Shown here piece after piece: positions 9,116 through 22,296 of a stretch of 64,000 nt of DNA. Made by a program: the position numbers and the translations under genes. Position 1 is the stretch's first letter; every line of letters starts with the position of its first letter. The DNA lies in assembly GCF_035222485.1 (NCBI RefSeq), contig NC_085921.1:3596001-3660000 (forward strand), in the 5' to 3' direction. The notes under the pieces are model-generated. The model saw only the letters and a program-made list of their open reading frames with translations. It did no database searches and was not told where the DNA came from. The DNA is from Podospora pseudoanserina. Lineage: Eukaryota; Ascomycota; Sordariomycetes; Sordariales; Podosporaceae.

Positions 9116-12100
9116 TCAAATCCCCTGAACCTTTCTGTAAGAAGGCGGCTTCATAGTCCGTTGAATCACCTTTGCCGCCCAAGTTGGGATCAAGCTCATG
9201 GCCAGGATCGCCGCAACTCTCCAGTAAAAGCCCCTACCGTACTTGTTAGCCACTGACCCCTCCCCCCAAAAAACACAGCAAGGAAAGAAAAACTTACACC
9301 TCCATCAAAAACCCCAAATCAAAATACCCTCCCAAAAACGGCACACTTCCCACAAACACCAAAAACGTGCCCACAATCGACACCACCATCACCCAATGCC
9401 ACGTCGTAATCTCCACCGCCACCATCAACAGCTCGTTCAGCACCAGCACGGTATAACTAACCGCCACCATCCTCGGGCTGTCCACCTCGGTCAAGACCTG
9501 GCTCAACCCCTGAATCAGACACCCCTGGTAAATCGACACAAACACCCACACAAAAAAGGTCCGGTAGCTCAAGCTCCTGCCCTCGGTCAATTCTTTGTAC
9601 AGCTCCGGATACAGGTTCGCCAGCTCCTCGTCCACATCCTTGTCCAGGACAAGACTTAGCACCGGTGCCGCCGTGTAGATGGTGGCGTACCCGACCATCA
9701 ACCAGTCTTTGTACAACCCCAACGGCTCAAAGTCGACCGCGATGCTAAACATTGTCTGGCACACCGCAATGATCAACCCTCTGTGGATCACAAACTGGGC
9801 CAACTTGGCGCTTCGTTTGTACGAGTTCCTCCCGTGCCACACCAGCAGCTTGGTCAAGTGACAAAACTGCTCGATGCTGAAATCAGCCGCAAGACTGGCC
9901 TGTCGTCCTTCCTTGCCAACGATACCAACCCCTACATCCGCCGCCTGAATCATACTAACATCATTCCCTCCATCCCCGATACAGCACACCCTCTTCTTGG
10001 TATACTCCTTGATCAGCCTCGCCACCTCCGCCTTTTGCGTCGGCGAGCACCGACAAGCAACAACCGTCGGCAACTTCACCGCCACACTGATAAACTCGGT
10101 CCGATAATGCGTCAAAAACAACCCCAAACTCTCCCCATCAATCAGCAAGCAGCTGTCCGGCTTGCTCCTCAAAAAGTCAATATGCTCCTGCGCGCTGTCC
10201 TTCCTCCTCAACTTCTCCACAGTATGTATATACTGCCCCCTCGCCACCAGCTTACTGCTCACACCCACACACCTCGCCGTCTCAACCTTGTCCCCCGTCA
10301 GCATCCAAATCTTGATCCCCGCGTTCCTCAACAGCTCTAAACTAGGCTTCACATCCCTCTGCAGCTTATCCTCCACCCCCGTGACCCCGAGCAACTCCAA
10401 ATCATGCTCCAGATACCGGCCCACCACCCCCTGCACCCCGGCCTCCCGTCCACTAATCGCCAAAGCCGCCCTCTTATACTCCTGCTCAAACTCCCTGTAC
10501 TCCGCATTACTCAACCTCTTCCTCCCCACTACCAGCGTCCTCAGCCCCTCCCTAGCCATATTCGCAGTCTCCTCATCCAACCAATCATTCGCCGCCACAA
10601 TCCCCGTCATGACCGTATCCGCCCCCTTTTGATAAAACCAAATCTCCCCATCCCCATCCCCTGTCTCATTCAACCTCTCGGCAAACCTAACCACAATCCC
10701 CATCCTCTTCCCCTCGCTCGTAAAAGGGAAAATGTCCAATATCCTCACCTTCACCACCACCCTCCCCGTCTCAGTACTCTCCAAAACAATACTCCTCCTG
10801 TCCCGATACGCCAACCTCAGCCCAACCGACTCAGTCCACTTCACAATCGCAATCTCATCCGGACTGCTCGCCTGATAAGAATTAACCATCCTCCCCGTCC
10901 TCTCATCCTCCTCCGTAGTAGGCGTAACGTTATGACACAGCGCCAGCGCCATCACCACATCCCTCACCCTCGACCCAATCTCCCTCCTCTGCCTCGTAGC
11001 CCCAGCCCCCACCCCCGCAGCGCTCGAGCTCGACGGCGTGGCCAAAGGCGGATTGGACACCTGGCTCAGATTCGTAGCACCAAGAGTAAATCCCTGCCTC
11101 ACATACCCCGCCACCTCGTCCATCGCATCATTAGCATACGACACCGTCCCGACATGAATCTTCTTCATCTCCATGTCGTTTTGCGTCAATGTCCCCGTCT
11201 TGTCGCTGAGGAGGTACTCGATCCTCCCCAAGTCCTCCGGTATCGTCGACGTCCTCACCACCGCGCCCGGGATCCCGGGGTCCCGCTGGATAAACCATGA
11301 ATAAACCGATTTTCCCATGTCGAGATTGACACGGAGGGAAATCGGCACGATGGTCGAGAACAGGACCAGAAACTTCATAATCTTGATGTACCACACGTCA
11401 GTCTTTGTGTTGCCGAAGCCTTCCGCCGCGACCAGGATGATGGACAGGGCGAGGGTGAGGAAGCAGAGGATTTTGGTAAGCGAGTTGATTTCGTATTCGA
11501 GAAGGCCAGTCTTCGAGCGGGAGGGCGAGGTTGACAGGGCGGAGCGGGTTTGCGGACCGCTGTAGATTACCACCGCCAAGGTGGTGGCGTGTGAGGCAAT
11601 GACCGTGTTGGCCCAGGCGGTGTTGTCGATGGAGAGGGGAGCTGCTTTGGCTTGCTCATCGCTGCTGGCAAAGGCGTTGGTACTCACAGCATCCTGCCGT
11701 GTGGGCAGCAGCTCCAAGGTGCCGGTGAACTCGTTGACCTTTCTGTCTGGCTTGCCGGCGGTGACGCGAAGGCGAACAAGCTCCTCGATTGGTAGGTTTT
11801 GCGAGAGGGGAGAGGCAAGACGTAATTTCCAGTCAGTTTCACCGTCGAGCTGGTCTGTTCTGATAAAGGTTTCTCCGTTTGAGCTTCCCTCAGCAGCTCC
11901 TCCGGCAGCGGACTCGACATCCTTTGAGCTGCCCTGCCCAGGATCAACAAGGTGATCGACCAGTAGCGACTCTTCTTTCGGTAGTAGTGTTTCCGGCTCT
12001 CCTTGGTGGGCCGCGGCTTCGTTTGAAAGACACTTTAGAACAATGACATCGGCCGGTACACGATGCCCCTTGCTGAGCTTCAGGACATCGCCCACCTTGA

Positions 12101-13133
12101 GATCCTTTGACTTTTTGCTGATTTCATGAACATGAGACGAAGCGAAGCGGTGTGAGCCGTCAGCCTCCATTTGCTCTTCTTCCTCTCTGATATCCGACAG
12201 TCTGTCCCCTTGTGGAATAGCACGTTTTGAACCTTTTCGTACGTGAGATGATTTGAGTGTCTTCCTTGACCGAAGATTCGCGCTACCCACTCCTGGTTCA
12301 TCGAACTGCAGTACCGTATACAATTCAGAGTTGGCCTCATTGTCTCTCCTCCTCCTCTCGAGATCATCATAGGCTTCCTTCCCCAGAGTGATCACCAAAA
12401 CAAACGCTAATGGCGCAATGTACGTGGAAAGATAACCGATTCTCAGCGCCGGAATGATCTGCGACAAGGCCACCAACAAAAAGTACATGTTGAAGAAGAA
12501 GGAGAACTCGTTGTACAGCGTCACTGGCAAAAAGCTCCACGCTGTGTACTTGGCGTTTGATATCGAGTTTGGTGGGAACCGTATTACCTGTCGTGAGCCA
12601 ACAGCCACCAGTCTGGATGACGATGGGTCGTCCTCTTCTTTTTCCTCTTCCTCTTGGTTGTCCTTGCCATGATCTGCGTCTGTTCCCGACATGAAACTAG
12701 GCAGCCGGAGTCTCCCAACCCGAAGGGTGTCGGCAGCAAAAGATCGTCGTCGCCGCCGCGGGCCTGAACCACCGCCGTGCTCGCTGAGCAGCGGGGCATC
12801 GTCTCTCCCGCCCGTGCTAGCATCGGAGTAGCGTGGGTTGTTTCCATCATCGTCCCTCAGAAGCGCCTCGGCGTCTTCCTCGCCTGCGGCCCGGCTGCGT
12901 CCCAGCTCGCCGTATCCATTCCGGTTAGCCCCTCGACGTAGGCCACCCATACGAAGCGTACGCAAAGCTATCCTCGGAGCTCGTCGTTCGGTTTGTTTTG
13001 GCTGCTGACTGGCCTGCGAGGAGCCAGAGGCGGGAGTCGGGTCGAGTTCTTCGATATCGAGATCTAGTTCGGAGTCCGAGTCGTCCGGCGAGTCTGGCGG
13101 AGCAGACGGGTGGTACTGGCTTGGGGGAGGCAT
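9116..13133 (-). CDS. NEO1: P4-type phospholipid flippase, Neo1 class
   Basis: P4-ATPase of the Neo1/ATP9 class, which moves aminophospholipids across Golgi/endosomal membranes. Minus-strand exons are 13133-9298 and 9233-9116 (1317 aa). The 64-nt terminal intron (GTAAGT...GGTAG) is needed: without it the protein stops at LGFLMEV, with it the last helix and tail read GFYWRVAAILAMSLIP and PPSYRKVQGI. The phosphorylation motif DKTGTLTQND lies near residue 640; KMGIVVRF-type and GDGGNDVSM motifs follow. The N-terminal 160 residues are acidic and disordered-looking (SDSELDLDIEELDP). It diverges from SEC16. Its sense strand changes from C-rich to G-rich near 11160. Confidence 0.95.
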
Positions 13134-14174
13134 TCCCGCATGAGATTCGGGCCCTCAAAAGAGGCGTTGGGTACCAGGGACTGGCTTTTAAATTTTAGAC
13201 GACCTCCTGTTCTGATTTCCGCTGGTCGGAACTGCCTTCCCTTCTAGAAAATGAGTAGCAACAGTGTCGTCCAGTTCCTTCCTATCGACATGTCTTGTGC
13301 TCGACAAAGAGCTTCCATAAAAAGGGTTATTGAGTTTGTGTTGCCAGCGGAGGGGGGGGGGGATGTGGGCTGAACGGAGCCAGTTTTAAGGATACGTTGC
13401 CCTTTAGTGCAAAAAGACGGCAAACCTTTCTAAAACTCTTTATGTTCTTGTAGTAGAAAGCAAAAAGCTGCTACCTAGAGATGGGATATATAATAAGAGA
13501 GATGTCGAATCTCAAAAATGACGAATGCTCTTCCTGAAAATAATACCTAAGCCACAGCTGGCCAACACTGGGACGTCCTGTTACGAATGCAGTTGCGCAC
13601 CTGCAGCCGTTTAGCGCATAAATGCAACGGGACTCGGAAGATCGCGGTGTCCTGCTATGTATCTGTTAATGCAATACGGCCCACATGGCTGCGTCACTGT
13701 CTGTGCACGTGAAAGCGGCACAGGGTCTTGCCAGCTCCCGCAAGTACAGCCCTAACAGAAGCAGCTGGGCCACTGGCACACACCTGCAGTAAGGACAGCG
13801 TTTCCCTTTGGCTTGTGGCAGCGCCTCCGTCATCCATCGCCAGTCTTGCCAACTTGCACCAAGACCAGGAGTGAGACTTGACTGCCTCTGTTCGGATCCA
13901 GTCCCACACAAGATGATTCGCTGCTAGAATCCTTTTCTGCCTTTTAAGTCTCCGGTTTTTGCTGTATACTACCTACTAAGTGGGTGATTTTTTTTTCTTC
14001 GTCCCCCCTTTCCAGCTTGGGTTTTGGGACAGGGGCAACAACGGCAGGGTTCCGCCAAACGCGACTTGGTTGCCGTGTGTTCACGAGATGCTAACCGGCA
14101 TTCTTCAACCATAGTACTTCTATTCTCTTCACCGCGCCATTGCGCATAGTAGCGCATCTTCTAATCATCTCACA
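13134..14174. promoter_or_regulatory. Divergent promoter region NEO1/SEC16
   Basis: 1041 bp between divergent starts. It contains short homopolymers (an 11-base G run near 13350 and a T run near 13989) and an ATATATAATAAG stretch near 13486. A pair of overlapping minus-strand open frames at 13666-13911 resembles no family and is not called. Confidence 0.45.
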
Positions 14175-17100
14175 ATGTCGTCCGATGCGCCGACGGCATC
14201 ATGGCATCCCGCCATGATGCCCAATTATCTGGCTGCCGAACCACCTCCAAGTCTCCCAACAGAAGCTACTTCAAGTCTAACACCGAGTCCGCCGCCGCAA
14301 AATCAACCCGAAGCCGCCAGAGAGACTCGGCAACTGAGCCATGTTCATGAAACTTCAGAAGACCACGACACGGGTGCTTGGTTTCCGGACTATGGGACTT
14401 CAAATGCCGATTGGATGAAGAAGACTACGGACGATGCGCCAGCACCGGCACCGGCACCCGCGCCAGTCGAGGATTCAGTTGAACCTGCTCCTGAGAAGCC
14501 TGCTTCTGAGGAGAAGGCTGAAGAAACAGCGGCCGAAACTACCAATGCCTCCAAGCACCTCAGCACCATGTCCTTTACCCGAACCGTATCCTCGGAGATG
14601 AACTGGAACGACGACGATGACCCCGAGTGGAGTATCACCTCACCTGCGGCCCAGCACGACCCTTCCAAGTTCCTTCCAGAGACAGGAAGGACAAATTCGT
14701 TCCCCAATACCTCGCATTTGGAGCAGCAGCCAGCCCCAGAATTGGAGCAGGCTCTCCCTGCCACTGAGGCCGAAGACTTGATTAGAGAAATCGAACAAGA
14801 AGAGGCCGCTGAAAATGCGGCCGACGCAGGCTTTGACAACCAATTTGGCGAACACAATGACCATCAGTATATTGGCGGTAACATCACAGGGACTGCCGAG
14901 GATGCTCAGGAGGCCAGGTTCGATGAGGGACTTGCCTTGATTCCTTCAGCTGAGCCAGCTGCGCCGCAGCCTGCGAAGAATGACGGCGCCGGAGACGATT
15001 TGTTCGGAGGGGATGGGCAAAGCGAGGAGGACGACTTTTTCAGCAATGTCAAAGGGGACGAGACCGAACACCAGGATGCATTCGAGCCACAACCTCTGGA
15101 ACGCAAGTCTACAATGGATGTCTTGAACTCGTTGAATGTTGGCTCAGCACATAACGGTTTCGAACCATTGAAGGAGACAGTCGAGGAAGAAGAGGCTGAG
15201 GATGAGGTGCCACAACCACAAGAAACCCAGGAACTCAAGGTGGAGGAGACCCCGGCTGCTTCACAGGACGAGCCGAAGCCTGAAAGCCAAGAGGATCTTG
15301 ATGCCAAGTGGAAGGAGATGTTTGGTGATGAGGAAGAGGAAGAATTCCTCCTCGAGTCCGATACTGAGCCAAAAGAGGAGGTGGACGCAGCTGCATTCCT
15401 GGGCAGCGATGACGAGAGTCTGCTCGATGACGAGACAGGCACGGAAGCACCAGCAGCCCCAGGATATCAGCCAGCACCTACTGCGCCGGTTGCTACCAGC
15501 CAATATCTTCCCCAGCCGTCACATGCAGCTGCTCCTGTAGTCAGCCCATATGTGCCGACTGGAACATCTAGGACCCCAACCCAGGCGAATCCATATTTCC
15601 CACCAGCCCCAACTATTCCACCCGCTGCTGTACCTCCGTATGGGGTACCTGCCTCTGCTCCCCCAGCCCAAAACTTTGGATATGGCGCTCCTCCACTCCC
15701 TGTACAGGAGAAGCCCAAAGCACAAAGCTTTGTGGATAAAGGCAAGAGCGGGTATCAATCACCATATGATCTTCCAATGGAGGTTGTGAAACCCAAGAAG
15801 CGCGCCAGCGCCTTGCCTCTTCAGAGAAACAGCTCGGCCCCCCTTGCCCCCGGACCGGCTGTCCCACCACCACCAAGAAGCGCAAGCTTATACCAGAGTC
15901 AACCCATGGCCTCTCCTCTGCCATCGAGCGGTCTTGCTGGGCCCAGTCTGGCGCGCCCTGGCTCCAGCGGCTCGTCACAAGGTCAGGCTCCTGCAGCAGC
16001 AAAGAAGACTCCACAAGAGGCCTTCTTTGAGGATCTTCCCATCACAACGAAGCCTCGTCCTGCCTCCCGCAATAAGGGCTTACCATCTCCATCTCAAACA
16101 AGTCCATATGGGCCTCCGGCACAATCAGTGCCGCCCCACGCTGTTCCGCCTCCTGTGAATCATCAAATGGCACCGCCTCCGGGACCTTTTAGCCCCCCCG
16201 GATCTCAGTCGGAGTTCCCTTCTCTAGTGGCACCCCCCAAGGTCAATCCTTATGCTGCTTTGCCTTCCAGTGCTGGCCTGGCTCCCGCACCTGCGCCTGC
16301 AGCCTCGACTCGCTACTCTCCAGCCCCCCCTGGTGCTCCACAGCCGAATGGCCATGTCCCTCCTCAGGCCTTGAGCCGCTTCTCCCCCGCTCCTCCCTCT
16401 CGACAAGCCAGTGGTACCTACCCACCACACAGCGCGGCTTCGGCGCCTCCTATATTGCCTCACCAGCCCCGTACTTCAAGCCCGTTGGCTCATTTCGAGA
16501 TTACCAATGAGCGATCTAGACCACACCAGCCGACTCATCTCGCCGAGAACACTTTGGCAGAGAGACGTAGTGTCAGCTCCATGCACGATTCCAGGCTCCA
16601 AAGGGTATCATCTTTGCCCCCAACACGGGAGGTGGAGGAAGAAGACGGTCCATCCGCAGCACAACAGTCCCCCCCTGGCCGTGCGATGCCGCCTCTTCCA
16701 ATGTCTCCTCCAGAGTCGAAATATGCACCATCAGCATTTCAAGCAAGACAAACGCCGCCCCCTTCTTCTCACTCTGGCCAAGCCATCTTGTCTCCTCCCA
16801 AGCGGGCAATGTCTACCCACAGTCCGTTGGTCATGTCTCCCGAATTTGCTCCGCCACCTAGGTCACAGACACAGTCACCAGGAGCACTCTATGGCAACAG
16901 GGTCACCAAACAGGCCGAGCCGCTTCCTCGACCATCATCGGTCCAGGATCTTACGTCTCCTCACCTCACCGGATATGCCCCTCAAGTGCCAGCCCCAGCT
17001 GCCCCTGCCTCGAGTTCCTCGCGCCCAAGAGGGTTCTCGCTCAACATGAATGTCATTCCGCCTACGGATGGGCGGGAACATGATCCACTGCAGAGATGGA

Positions 17101-20100
17101 GGGGCGCTCCTCTTCTTTCGTGGGGCGTTGGCGGTTCAATGGTCACCATGTTTCCCAAGGAGGTGCCGCGCTATGGCATGAACCAGAGTGTCCCGTCAGT
17201 TGTGCGTAGTCCTGGAGAAGTCAAGGTCAAGAACGCCAAGGACATTGCCCCGTTAGAGGAGCGCCTAACCAAGTTCCCCGGTCCCCTCAAGGGCAAGTCC
17301 AAGAAGAAGGAGGCTATCTCCTGGCTGAGTGCGGGCATTGAAACTCTCGAGCGTGGTCTGCCCAACACTTTTGGGATGCAATCCCATCTGGCTCATGACG
17401 ATAAGCGGGCGTTTGAGCGGGTTCTCTTGTGGAAGATTCTGCGAGTTTTCATCGAGCATGACGGTATTCTCGAAGGCAACCCTGCCGTTGAGAAGGCCGT
17501 AAGAGACTTGCTGTCCCCCTCCCCTGCGACAGAAGCCGCGGTTCCGTACCTGAACGGGGGCGCTTCTCTTGGGCTTAGCGATTCACCCGCAACCTCCATG
17601 CGGACCGATTCCGTCGACTCGGCCACTGTTGAGAGCATCCGCCGACATCTTCTCAGCGGCGAGAGTGAGAAGGCTATCTGGGCCGCGGCTGATCAGCGTC
17701 TGTGGGGTCACGCTCTTCTTCTTGCCAACGCCCTTGCTCCCAACCTGTATAAGCAGGTTGCGCATGAGTTTGTGAAGAAGGAGGTCAACTTCCCTGGCCA
17801 TAACAATGAGTCACTTGCCGCCTTGTATGAAGTCCTCTCAGGAAACCACGATGAGACTGTTGACGAGCTGGTGCCCGTTCATGCTCGTGCTGGGCTTCAG
17901 CTCGTTGCCAAGGACCCATCACTTGGGCCTTCCAAGGATGCTATGGAGGGTCTTGACAAGTGGCGCGAAACTCTCAGCCTCATCCTGAGCAACAGGAGCG
18001 TTGGCGATGCCAAGGCCATTAACTCACTTGGCACCTTGCTTTCTGGATATGGAAGGGCTGAAGCCGCTCATATCTGCTTCATGTTTGCACGCCACAACAC
18101 CATCTTTGGCGGATTCGACGATCCAAACTCTCACTTCGTGCTGGTTGGATCCGACCACAAAAGGCAGGCTGAGCAGTTTGCCAAAGAGATTGAGCCTCTC
18201 TTGCTGAGCGAAGTATACGAGTATGGCCAAAGCCTTGCCGGGAACTCGAACGTGGTTATTTCGAATCCTCACTTGGCCGCATACAAGCTGCAGCATGCAT
18301 ATGCCCTGGCGGAATACGGGTTCAGAGATAAAGCTTTGCAGTACTGCGAGGTCATTGCTGCGTCGATCACTGCACAGACCAAACGCTCGCCGTATCATCA
18401 TCACATCCTGGAAAATGCAGTCGAGGATCTTATGAAGAGGCTGAAGTCAGCCCCCAAGGAGGAGTCCAACTCCTGGATCCCCAAGCCAAGCATGAACAAG
18501 GTCTCGGACTCGATGTGGAACCGCTTCAACAAGTTTGTTGCTGGTGACGACAATGATGAGTCTGGTCAGGGCGCTGCTGGTGATGCAGCTGAATCCGGGC
18601 CGTTTGGCCGAATTGCTGGAGGTACCCCGACTATTAGCCGGCCTCCATCTGCGAACAACCTGGAGACGTTTGGCGCTGCCATTCCCAGCTACGGCATGCC
18701 GGTCGCCTCTGTCTCCAACGGGCCTGTGGTGTCCTCGGCGCCGCCAACCAGAGCTGCCTCTCGCTATGCGCCAGGAGGCCCGGCTCAGCCTGCGGCCGGT
18801 GCTGGCAATCCGTACGCTCCACGCACTTCCATGGAACGCAGCTCGGGCGAGTATAACCGGAGTTCCGTTGAGCTGCCCAGGAGGTCTCTGGACATGCAGT
18901 CCGGATACAGCCCGGTAAGGACCTCGTCCCCAGCTCAACAGTATACGCCATATGGCGGTGGATACAACCCTGCTGGGGAGTTGCCGCGCAGCCCACCGGT
19001 GCAGCAACAGCCTGCTCAGTTCGCTGCAGCCACACCAAGCTACCAGCCATATGGATATCCCGGTGCGCCGATCAATGGTGGGAATGCTGCCAGTGATCTG
19101 CCCACTCCCACTTCTGAGAAGCAAGGCTTTGAAACCAAGACTGAGGCCGCTGGGACCTCTGGCCATCAGGCCCCCTCGTACGGATATGAGCCGCCATCAT
19201 TCACTCCCTACGAGGCACTAAAGGAGGAGGAGAAGCCTGCATCGGAGGAGACTACTGGCGACGGCGGATATGAGCCTCCCTCGTATCAACCATACAGCTA
19301 CGAACCCCCCTCATACCAGCCTGACCTGCCCTCTAACGAGGACGAAAAGTCTGGTGATGAGAAGCCCAAGCCCAAGAAGAAGAGTTTCATGGATGATGAC
19401 GATGATGACTACCCTCCCATGAAGCCATCATCATCGACACCAGCGGAGAAGAGCAAGGAAGAGAAAGACAGGGAAAATGCAGAGATGTTCCGCAAGGCAG
19501 CTGAAGAAGATGGTAGGCCCCCTTTCGCCCCCTTTTTCACCAGTATAACACCCGCTGACCATATCATAGCCAAACGCGCCGAAGCAGCCAAAGCGCAAAA
19601 GAAAGGATGGGGCTTCGGCTCCTGGTTCGGCGGCAGGAAATCCGACGCCATGCCCCAGCAGCAAGAAGCCGCCGGCACACCCAACAAGCCCATCCGTGCC
19701 AAGCTTGGCGAGGCCAATTCTTTCTATTACGACCCCGAGCTCAAGCGGTGGGTGAATAAGAACAGTTCTGGGGAGGACACAGTCAAGAAGGCGACGCCTC
19801 CTCCTCCAAAGGCGGGACCGCCGGGCGGTGGTGCTAGGTCTGCGACGGCTAGTCCGTCTTTTCCTCCTCCGGGGGCGGCTGATCCGGGGAGGGCCAGTGC
19901 GCCTCCTCCGAGGGTTGCGTCTGTTGGGAACCTGACGCCGCCGGGGTCGGGATCTGAGATTGGTTTGAGTGCGCCGCCTGCTGGGCCGGTGGGCATGTTG
20001 AGGAGTGCGAGCAGTACTAGCACTGCTAGTGCGCCGCCTGGTGGTGGGGCGAGACCGCCTATGGGGGGTGCGGGACCGGCGAAGAGCTTGAGCAATAGCA

Positions 20101-20204
20101 GTAGTATCGATGATTTGTTGGGTGCGGCGGGGCCGAGGAGGCCGGGGCAGGGGAAGAAGCCTAGGAAGAGCGCTAGGTATGTGGATGTTATGACGAAGGA
20201 TTGA
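14175..20204 (+). CDS. SEC16: COPII coat assembly scaffold Sec16
   Basis: Large scaffold that organises COPII vesicle budding at ER exit sites by binding Sec23/24, Sec13 and Sec31. The order of parts fits Sec16: an acidic, Pro/Ala-rich disordered N-terminus with EAEDL- and EEEEF-type acidic patches; a long Pro/Gln/Ser-rich middle; the central conserved domain from about residue 976 ([18 protein letters not shown]); the ACE1-like helical domain from about residue 1155; and a C-terminal region with [10 protein letters not shown] and a conserved [14 protein letters not shown] 57-nt in-frame intron (19513-19569, GTAGGC...CATAG, branch CTGAC) probably splits EED and AKRAEAAK; its removal gives 1990 aa instead of 2009. 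The last 400 bp are markedly G-rich on the coding strand. Confidence 0.94.
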   Translation: MSSDAPTASWHPAMMPNYLAAEPPPSLPTEATSSLTPSPPPQNQPEAARETRQLSHVHETSEDHDTGAWFPDYGTSNADWMKKTTDDAPAPAPAPAPVEDSVEPAPEKPASEEKAEETAAETTNASKHLSTMSFTRTVSSEMNWNDDDDPEWSITSPAAQHDPSKFLPETGRTNSFPNTSHLEQQPAPELEQALPATEAEDLIREIEQEEAAENAADAGFDNQFGEHNDHQYIGGNITGTAEDAQEARFDEGLALIPSAEPAAPQPAKNDGAGDDLFGGDGQSEEDDFFSNVKGDETEHQDAFEPQPLERKSTMDVLNSLNVGSAHNGFEPLKETVEEEEAEDEVPQPQETQELKVEETPAASQDEPKPESQEDLDAKWKEMFGDEEEEEFLLESDTEPKEEVDAAAFLGSDDESLLDDETGTEAPAAPGYQPAPTAPVATSQYLPQPSHAAAPVVSPYVPTGTSRTPTQANPYFPPAPTIPPAAVPPYGVPASAPPAQNFGYGAPPLPVQEKPKAQSFVDKGKSGYQSPYDLPMEVVKPKKRASALPLQRNSSAPLAPGPAVPPPPRSASLYQSQPMASPLPSSGLAGPSLARPGSSGSSQGQAPAAAKKTPQEAFFEDLPITTKPRPASRNKGLPSPSQTSPYGPPAQSVPPHAVPPPVNHQMAPPPGPFSPPGSQSEFPSLVAPPKVNPYAALPSSAGLAPAPAPAASTRYSPAPPGAPQPNGHVPPQALSRFSPAPPSRQASGTYPPHSAASAPPILPHQPRTSSPLAHFEITNERSRPHQPTHLAENTLAERRSVSSMHDSRLQRVSSLPPTREVEEEDGPSAAQQSPPGRAMPPLPMSPPESKYAPSAFQARQTPPPSSHSGQAILSPPKRAMSTHSPLVMSPEFAPPPRSQTQSPGALYGNRVTKQAEPLPRPSSVQDLTSPHLTGYAPQVPAPAAPASSSSRPRGFSLNMNVIPPTDGREHDPLQRWRGAPLLSWGVGGSMVTMFPKEVPRYGMNQSVPSVVRSPGEVKVKNAKDIAPLEERLTKFPGPLKGKSKKKEAISWLSAGIETLERGLPNTFGMQSHLAHDDKRAFERVLLWKILRVFIEHDGILEGNPAVEKAVRDLLSPSPATEAAVPYLNGGASLGLSDSPATSMRTDSVDSATVESIRRHLLSGESEKAIWAAADQRLWGHALLLANALAPNLYKQVAHEFVKKEVNFPGHNNESLAALYEVLSGNHDETVDELVPVHARAGLQLVAKDPSLGPSKDAMEGLDKWRETLSLILSNRSVGDAKAINSLGTLLSGYGRAEAAHICFMFARHNTIFGGFDDPNSHFVLVGSDHKRQAEQFAKEIEPLLLSEVYEYGQSLAGNSNVVISNPHLAAYKLQHAYALAEYGFRDKALQYCEVIAASITAQTKRSPYHHHILENAVEDLMKRLKSAPKEESNSWIPKPSMNKVSDSMWNRFNKFVAGDDNDESGQGAAGDAAESGPFGRIAGGTPTISRPPSANNLETFGAAIPSYGMPVASVSNGPVVSSAPPTRAASRYAPGGPAQPAAGAGNPYAPRTSMERSSGEYNRSSVELPRRSLDMQSGYSPVRTSSPAQQYTPYGGGYNPAGELPRSPPVQQQPAQFAAATPSYQPYGYPGAPINGGNAASDLPTPTSEKQGFETKTEAAGTSGHQAPSYGYEPPSFTPYEALKEEEKPASEETTGDGGYEPPSYQPYSYEPPSYQPDLPSNEDEKSGDEKPKPKKKSFMDDDDDDYPPMKPSSSTPAEKSKEEKDRENAEMFRKAAEEDGRPPFAPFFTSITPADHIIAKRAEAAKAQKKGWGFGSWFGGRKSDAMPQQQEAAGTPNKPIRAKLGEANSFYYDPELKRWVNKNSSGEDTVKKATPPPPKAGPPGGGARSATASPSFPPPGAADPGRASAPPPRVASVGNLTPPGSGSEIGLSAPPAGPVGMLRSASSTSTASAPPGGGARPPMGGAGPAKSLSNSSSIDDLLGAAGPRRPGQGKKPRKSARYVDVMTKD
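19513..19569 (+). other. In-frame stop-free intron in SEC16
   Basis: 57 nt with donor GTAGGC, branch-like GCTGACC and acceptor CATAG. Splicing joins EED to AKRAEAAK and removes 19 residues rich in Pro and Phe that look unlike their neighbours. Because the length is 3n and there is no stop, the genomic frame stays open across it. Confidence 0.75.
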
Positions 20205-20621
20205 TTGAGGATTATCAAAGGATTGGGATGGGAATAAGGGTTGGGGGAGATGTGTGAATGCGCTCATTATGGGGTTTATGAAAGAAGGGTATAATAAAAC
20301 GGGGGGGAGAGGGGGTGGGGTGTACAGTGGGTTGTACATTTGACTGTTTTGTATTTGTAGAAGCTGAGCCTTTTGTGTAATAACTTTTTGGTTTTTTGCT
20401 GGTGTTTGGTGGGTTGGGGTTGCGAATATATGGGATTCGCAGGATTCTCTGTTTTATTATGGCAAATACTGTCTTGCTGTGTCATACATACTAAGGGGTA
20501 TCTATCTGTCTATCCCATTCTCGATATTAATAACGCCTTTTTCCATCGTGTCGTTGTCCGGCCCCAAGCAATCCTAGACAGCAAATAACGCCGCGCTGCA
20601 AATCATTACCCGATATCCCAT
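20205..20621. other. Convergent spacer SEC16/HUS1
   Basis: 417 bp between converging genes; T- and G-rich, with no feature beyond likely 3' untranslated sequence. Confidence 0.5.
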
Positions 20622-21888
20622 CTAGCTGCTACTCTCTTTACGAACTAAAAGACGAGACGTAATACTACCGCCTGTTAGCAAACCCCGGGTCTCAAGATCT
20701 TCATGGAGGAAAAACTCACAGTAACAACATCCTCCATCCCCCACCCCACCCCCCACCCCACCGCTAGAATGCGGCACATAGACATACAGTATCAAAGCGT
20801 GCTCGTCGCTAAAACAAGCGATAACCCTCCCCTCCAGCCGTCCCACACTCAACACCCTGCTCCAGTCCTTCCCGTCGACCCTAACAGTAGCCCACTTATC
20901 CCTCCCCGCCTCTCTAAACACCGTACTCGGGTGCTCCTCGAGCGGCATCGCCAATTGACTAGGATCCAGCTCAGGGTTCTCCAGCCCGTCCCAGACAGAG
21001 GTTATATCCAGCGTCTCAGTTCTCAGCCGTAGCCGCAACGAGCCGTGCATGTTAGCTGATAACTCCAACTTTGGGTCCTTGGTCACGATGTTGTTGTGGG
21101 AAGAGGAGGAGGTAGAAGCGGTAGTCAAAGCAAGCTTGGTGAACCGATCGGAGATTGCTTTGAGCTGGAGGAGGGGGGGAAGTTGGATGTGGACGTCTGG
21201 CTCGCGGACTTTGGGCTGCATGATTGTTTCTACCGTGTCTGGGTGCAGGACGCGGACGGGAATGTCCTGGGTGATGATCTTTTCGCGTTCTCGTTTCATT
21301 TGGAGTTCTAGGGGTTCGGTGGGGAAGGGGGAGGGGTTGTTGAAGGGGTCGTTGTCGTCGTCGTCGTCGGCGGGTCTGGAATGAGGGGCTGCTGGGTTGG
21401 GACCCCCGGAGTCTTTGGTCATTGTGTGAATTACCATCGATAACATCGGGGCGCCGTCCTTTTTTGTGAGGCGGAGGTTGGCGTTGTGGGAGTTGATGGC
21501 GGAGCGGAGGGCTCGTTGGAGGGGGGCGAGGGGGAGCTCGAGGTTGATGGTGTTGGCTGGTTCGTTGGATTGGAGTTGGTAGTTGTCGAAGATTAGGTCT
21601 GCTGAGAGGGAGCTAGATATAGGCGTTAGCTAGCTAGTAGAGGGTAAATGGGGGGAAGGGGGGACATACGCCCAGACTTGTGATCCCACCTCTGGGATCA
21701 CGGTGAAGCGGACCGTGTCATCGTCGAGACGGATCCAGGCGATCTTCTCGAGGGAGTTCAACGCTGCGGCGAGCTCTGCGAAACATGTTAGCAACGGCCC
21801 ACATAAATGGCAATCAGCGGGCAATAATTTGGTGTGGTAATTTACTTGAAAAAGTCCTGATGTTCTTGAGATCCGTCTTGAACCGCAT
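20622..21888 (-). CDS. HUS1: 9-1-1 checkpoint clamp subunit Hus1
   Basis: PCNA-like subunit of the Rad9-Rad1-Hus1 clamp loaded at DNA damage. Minus-strand exons are 21888-21846, 21775-21670 and 21612-20622 (379 aa as modelled). The first exon reads MRFKTDLKNIRTFS, the family start; splices give SKLAAALNSLEKIAW and GSQVWASLSADLIFDNYQ, the usual Hus1 continuity. The hallmark ELPLAPLQRALRSA and TKKDGAPMLSM follow. Introns are 70 and 57 nt. Near the 3' end a further 48-nt stretch (GTGAGT...CTAACAG) could be an in-frame intron; with or without it the reading frame ends at the same stop, so the last 30 residues are uncertain. The sense strand turns G-rich after about 21050. Confidence 0.9.
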
Positions 21889-22296
21889 TTTCAATCCTCA
21901 TAAATGGGAAAAAAGGTAACACATGTGAGATGAGATGCAATCAATTAAGTTGTGCCGTCGCGTCGTGTCAGATCACAAGCTTACATCCATGGTATACACA
22001 CTAAAGCTAGTGCGGGGTAGTACCTGGGGTTCTTGATCTGCCCCGCTATGCTTCCCTAGCCCCCCCGCCTAGATAAACCCCCCCGTCCAGCTGTAGTCTA
22101 TCATGAACAATTAAAAAGAAATCAGCCAAACGGCGCCCTTCGTAGAAAACCAAACCAGAATCCAAGTTCGTTGCAACTGTACCCTCGCGCCTACCAAAAA
22201 ATTCCATAGATATCCCCCACATGGTCGTTCATCCGTAACCCGTTTGTACACAATATTGCGCTCATGTCATCATACACAGTCCATCACTTCATCCCG
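21889..22296. other. Spacer between HUS1 and the RING gene
   Basis: 408 bp holding the 5' flank of HUS1 and the 3' flank of the RING gene (both minus strand). No other feature was seen. Confidence 0.5.

Noticed and set aside
10404-11300. 298-codon plus-strand open frame opposite NEO1.
   Set aside because: It lies wholly antisense to the conserved ATPase core, is Pro/Arg/His-rich as expected from the reverse of skewed codons, and has no family features.
19431-20339. 302-codon minus-strand open frame opposite the SEC16 3' end.
   Set aside because: Arg/Pro-rich mirror of the G-rich SEC16 tail, no recognisable domain.
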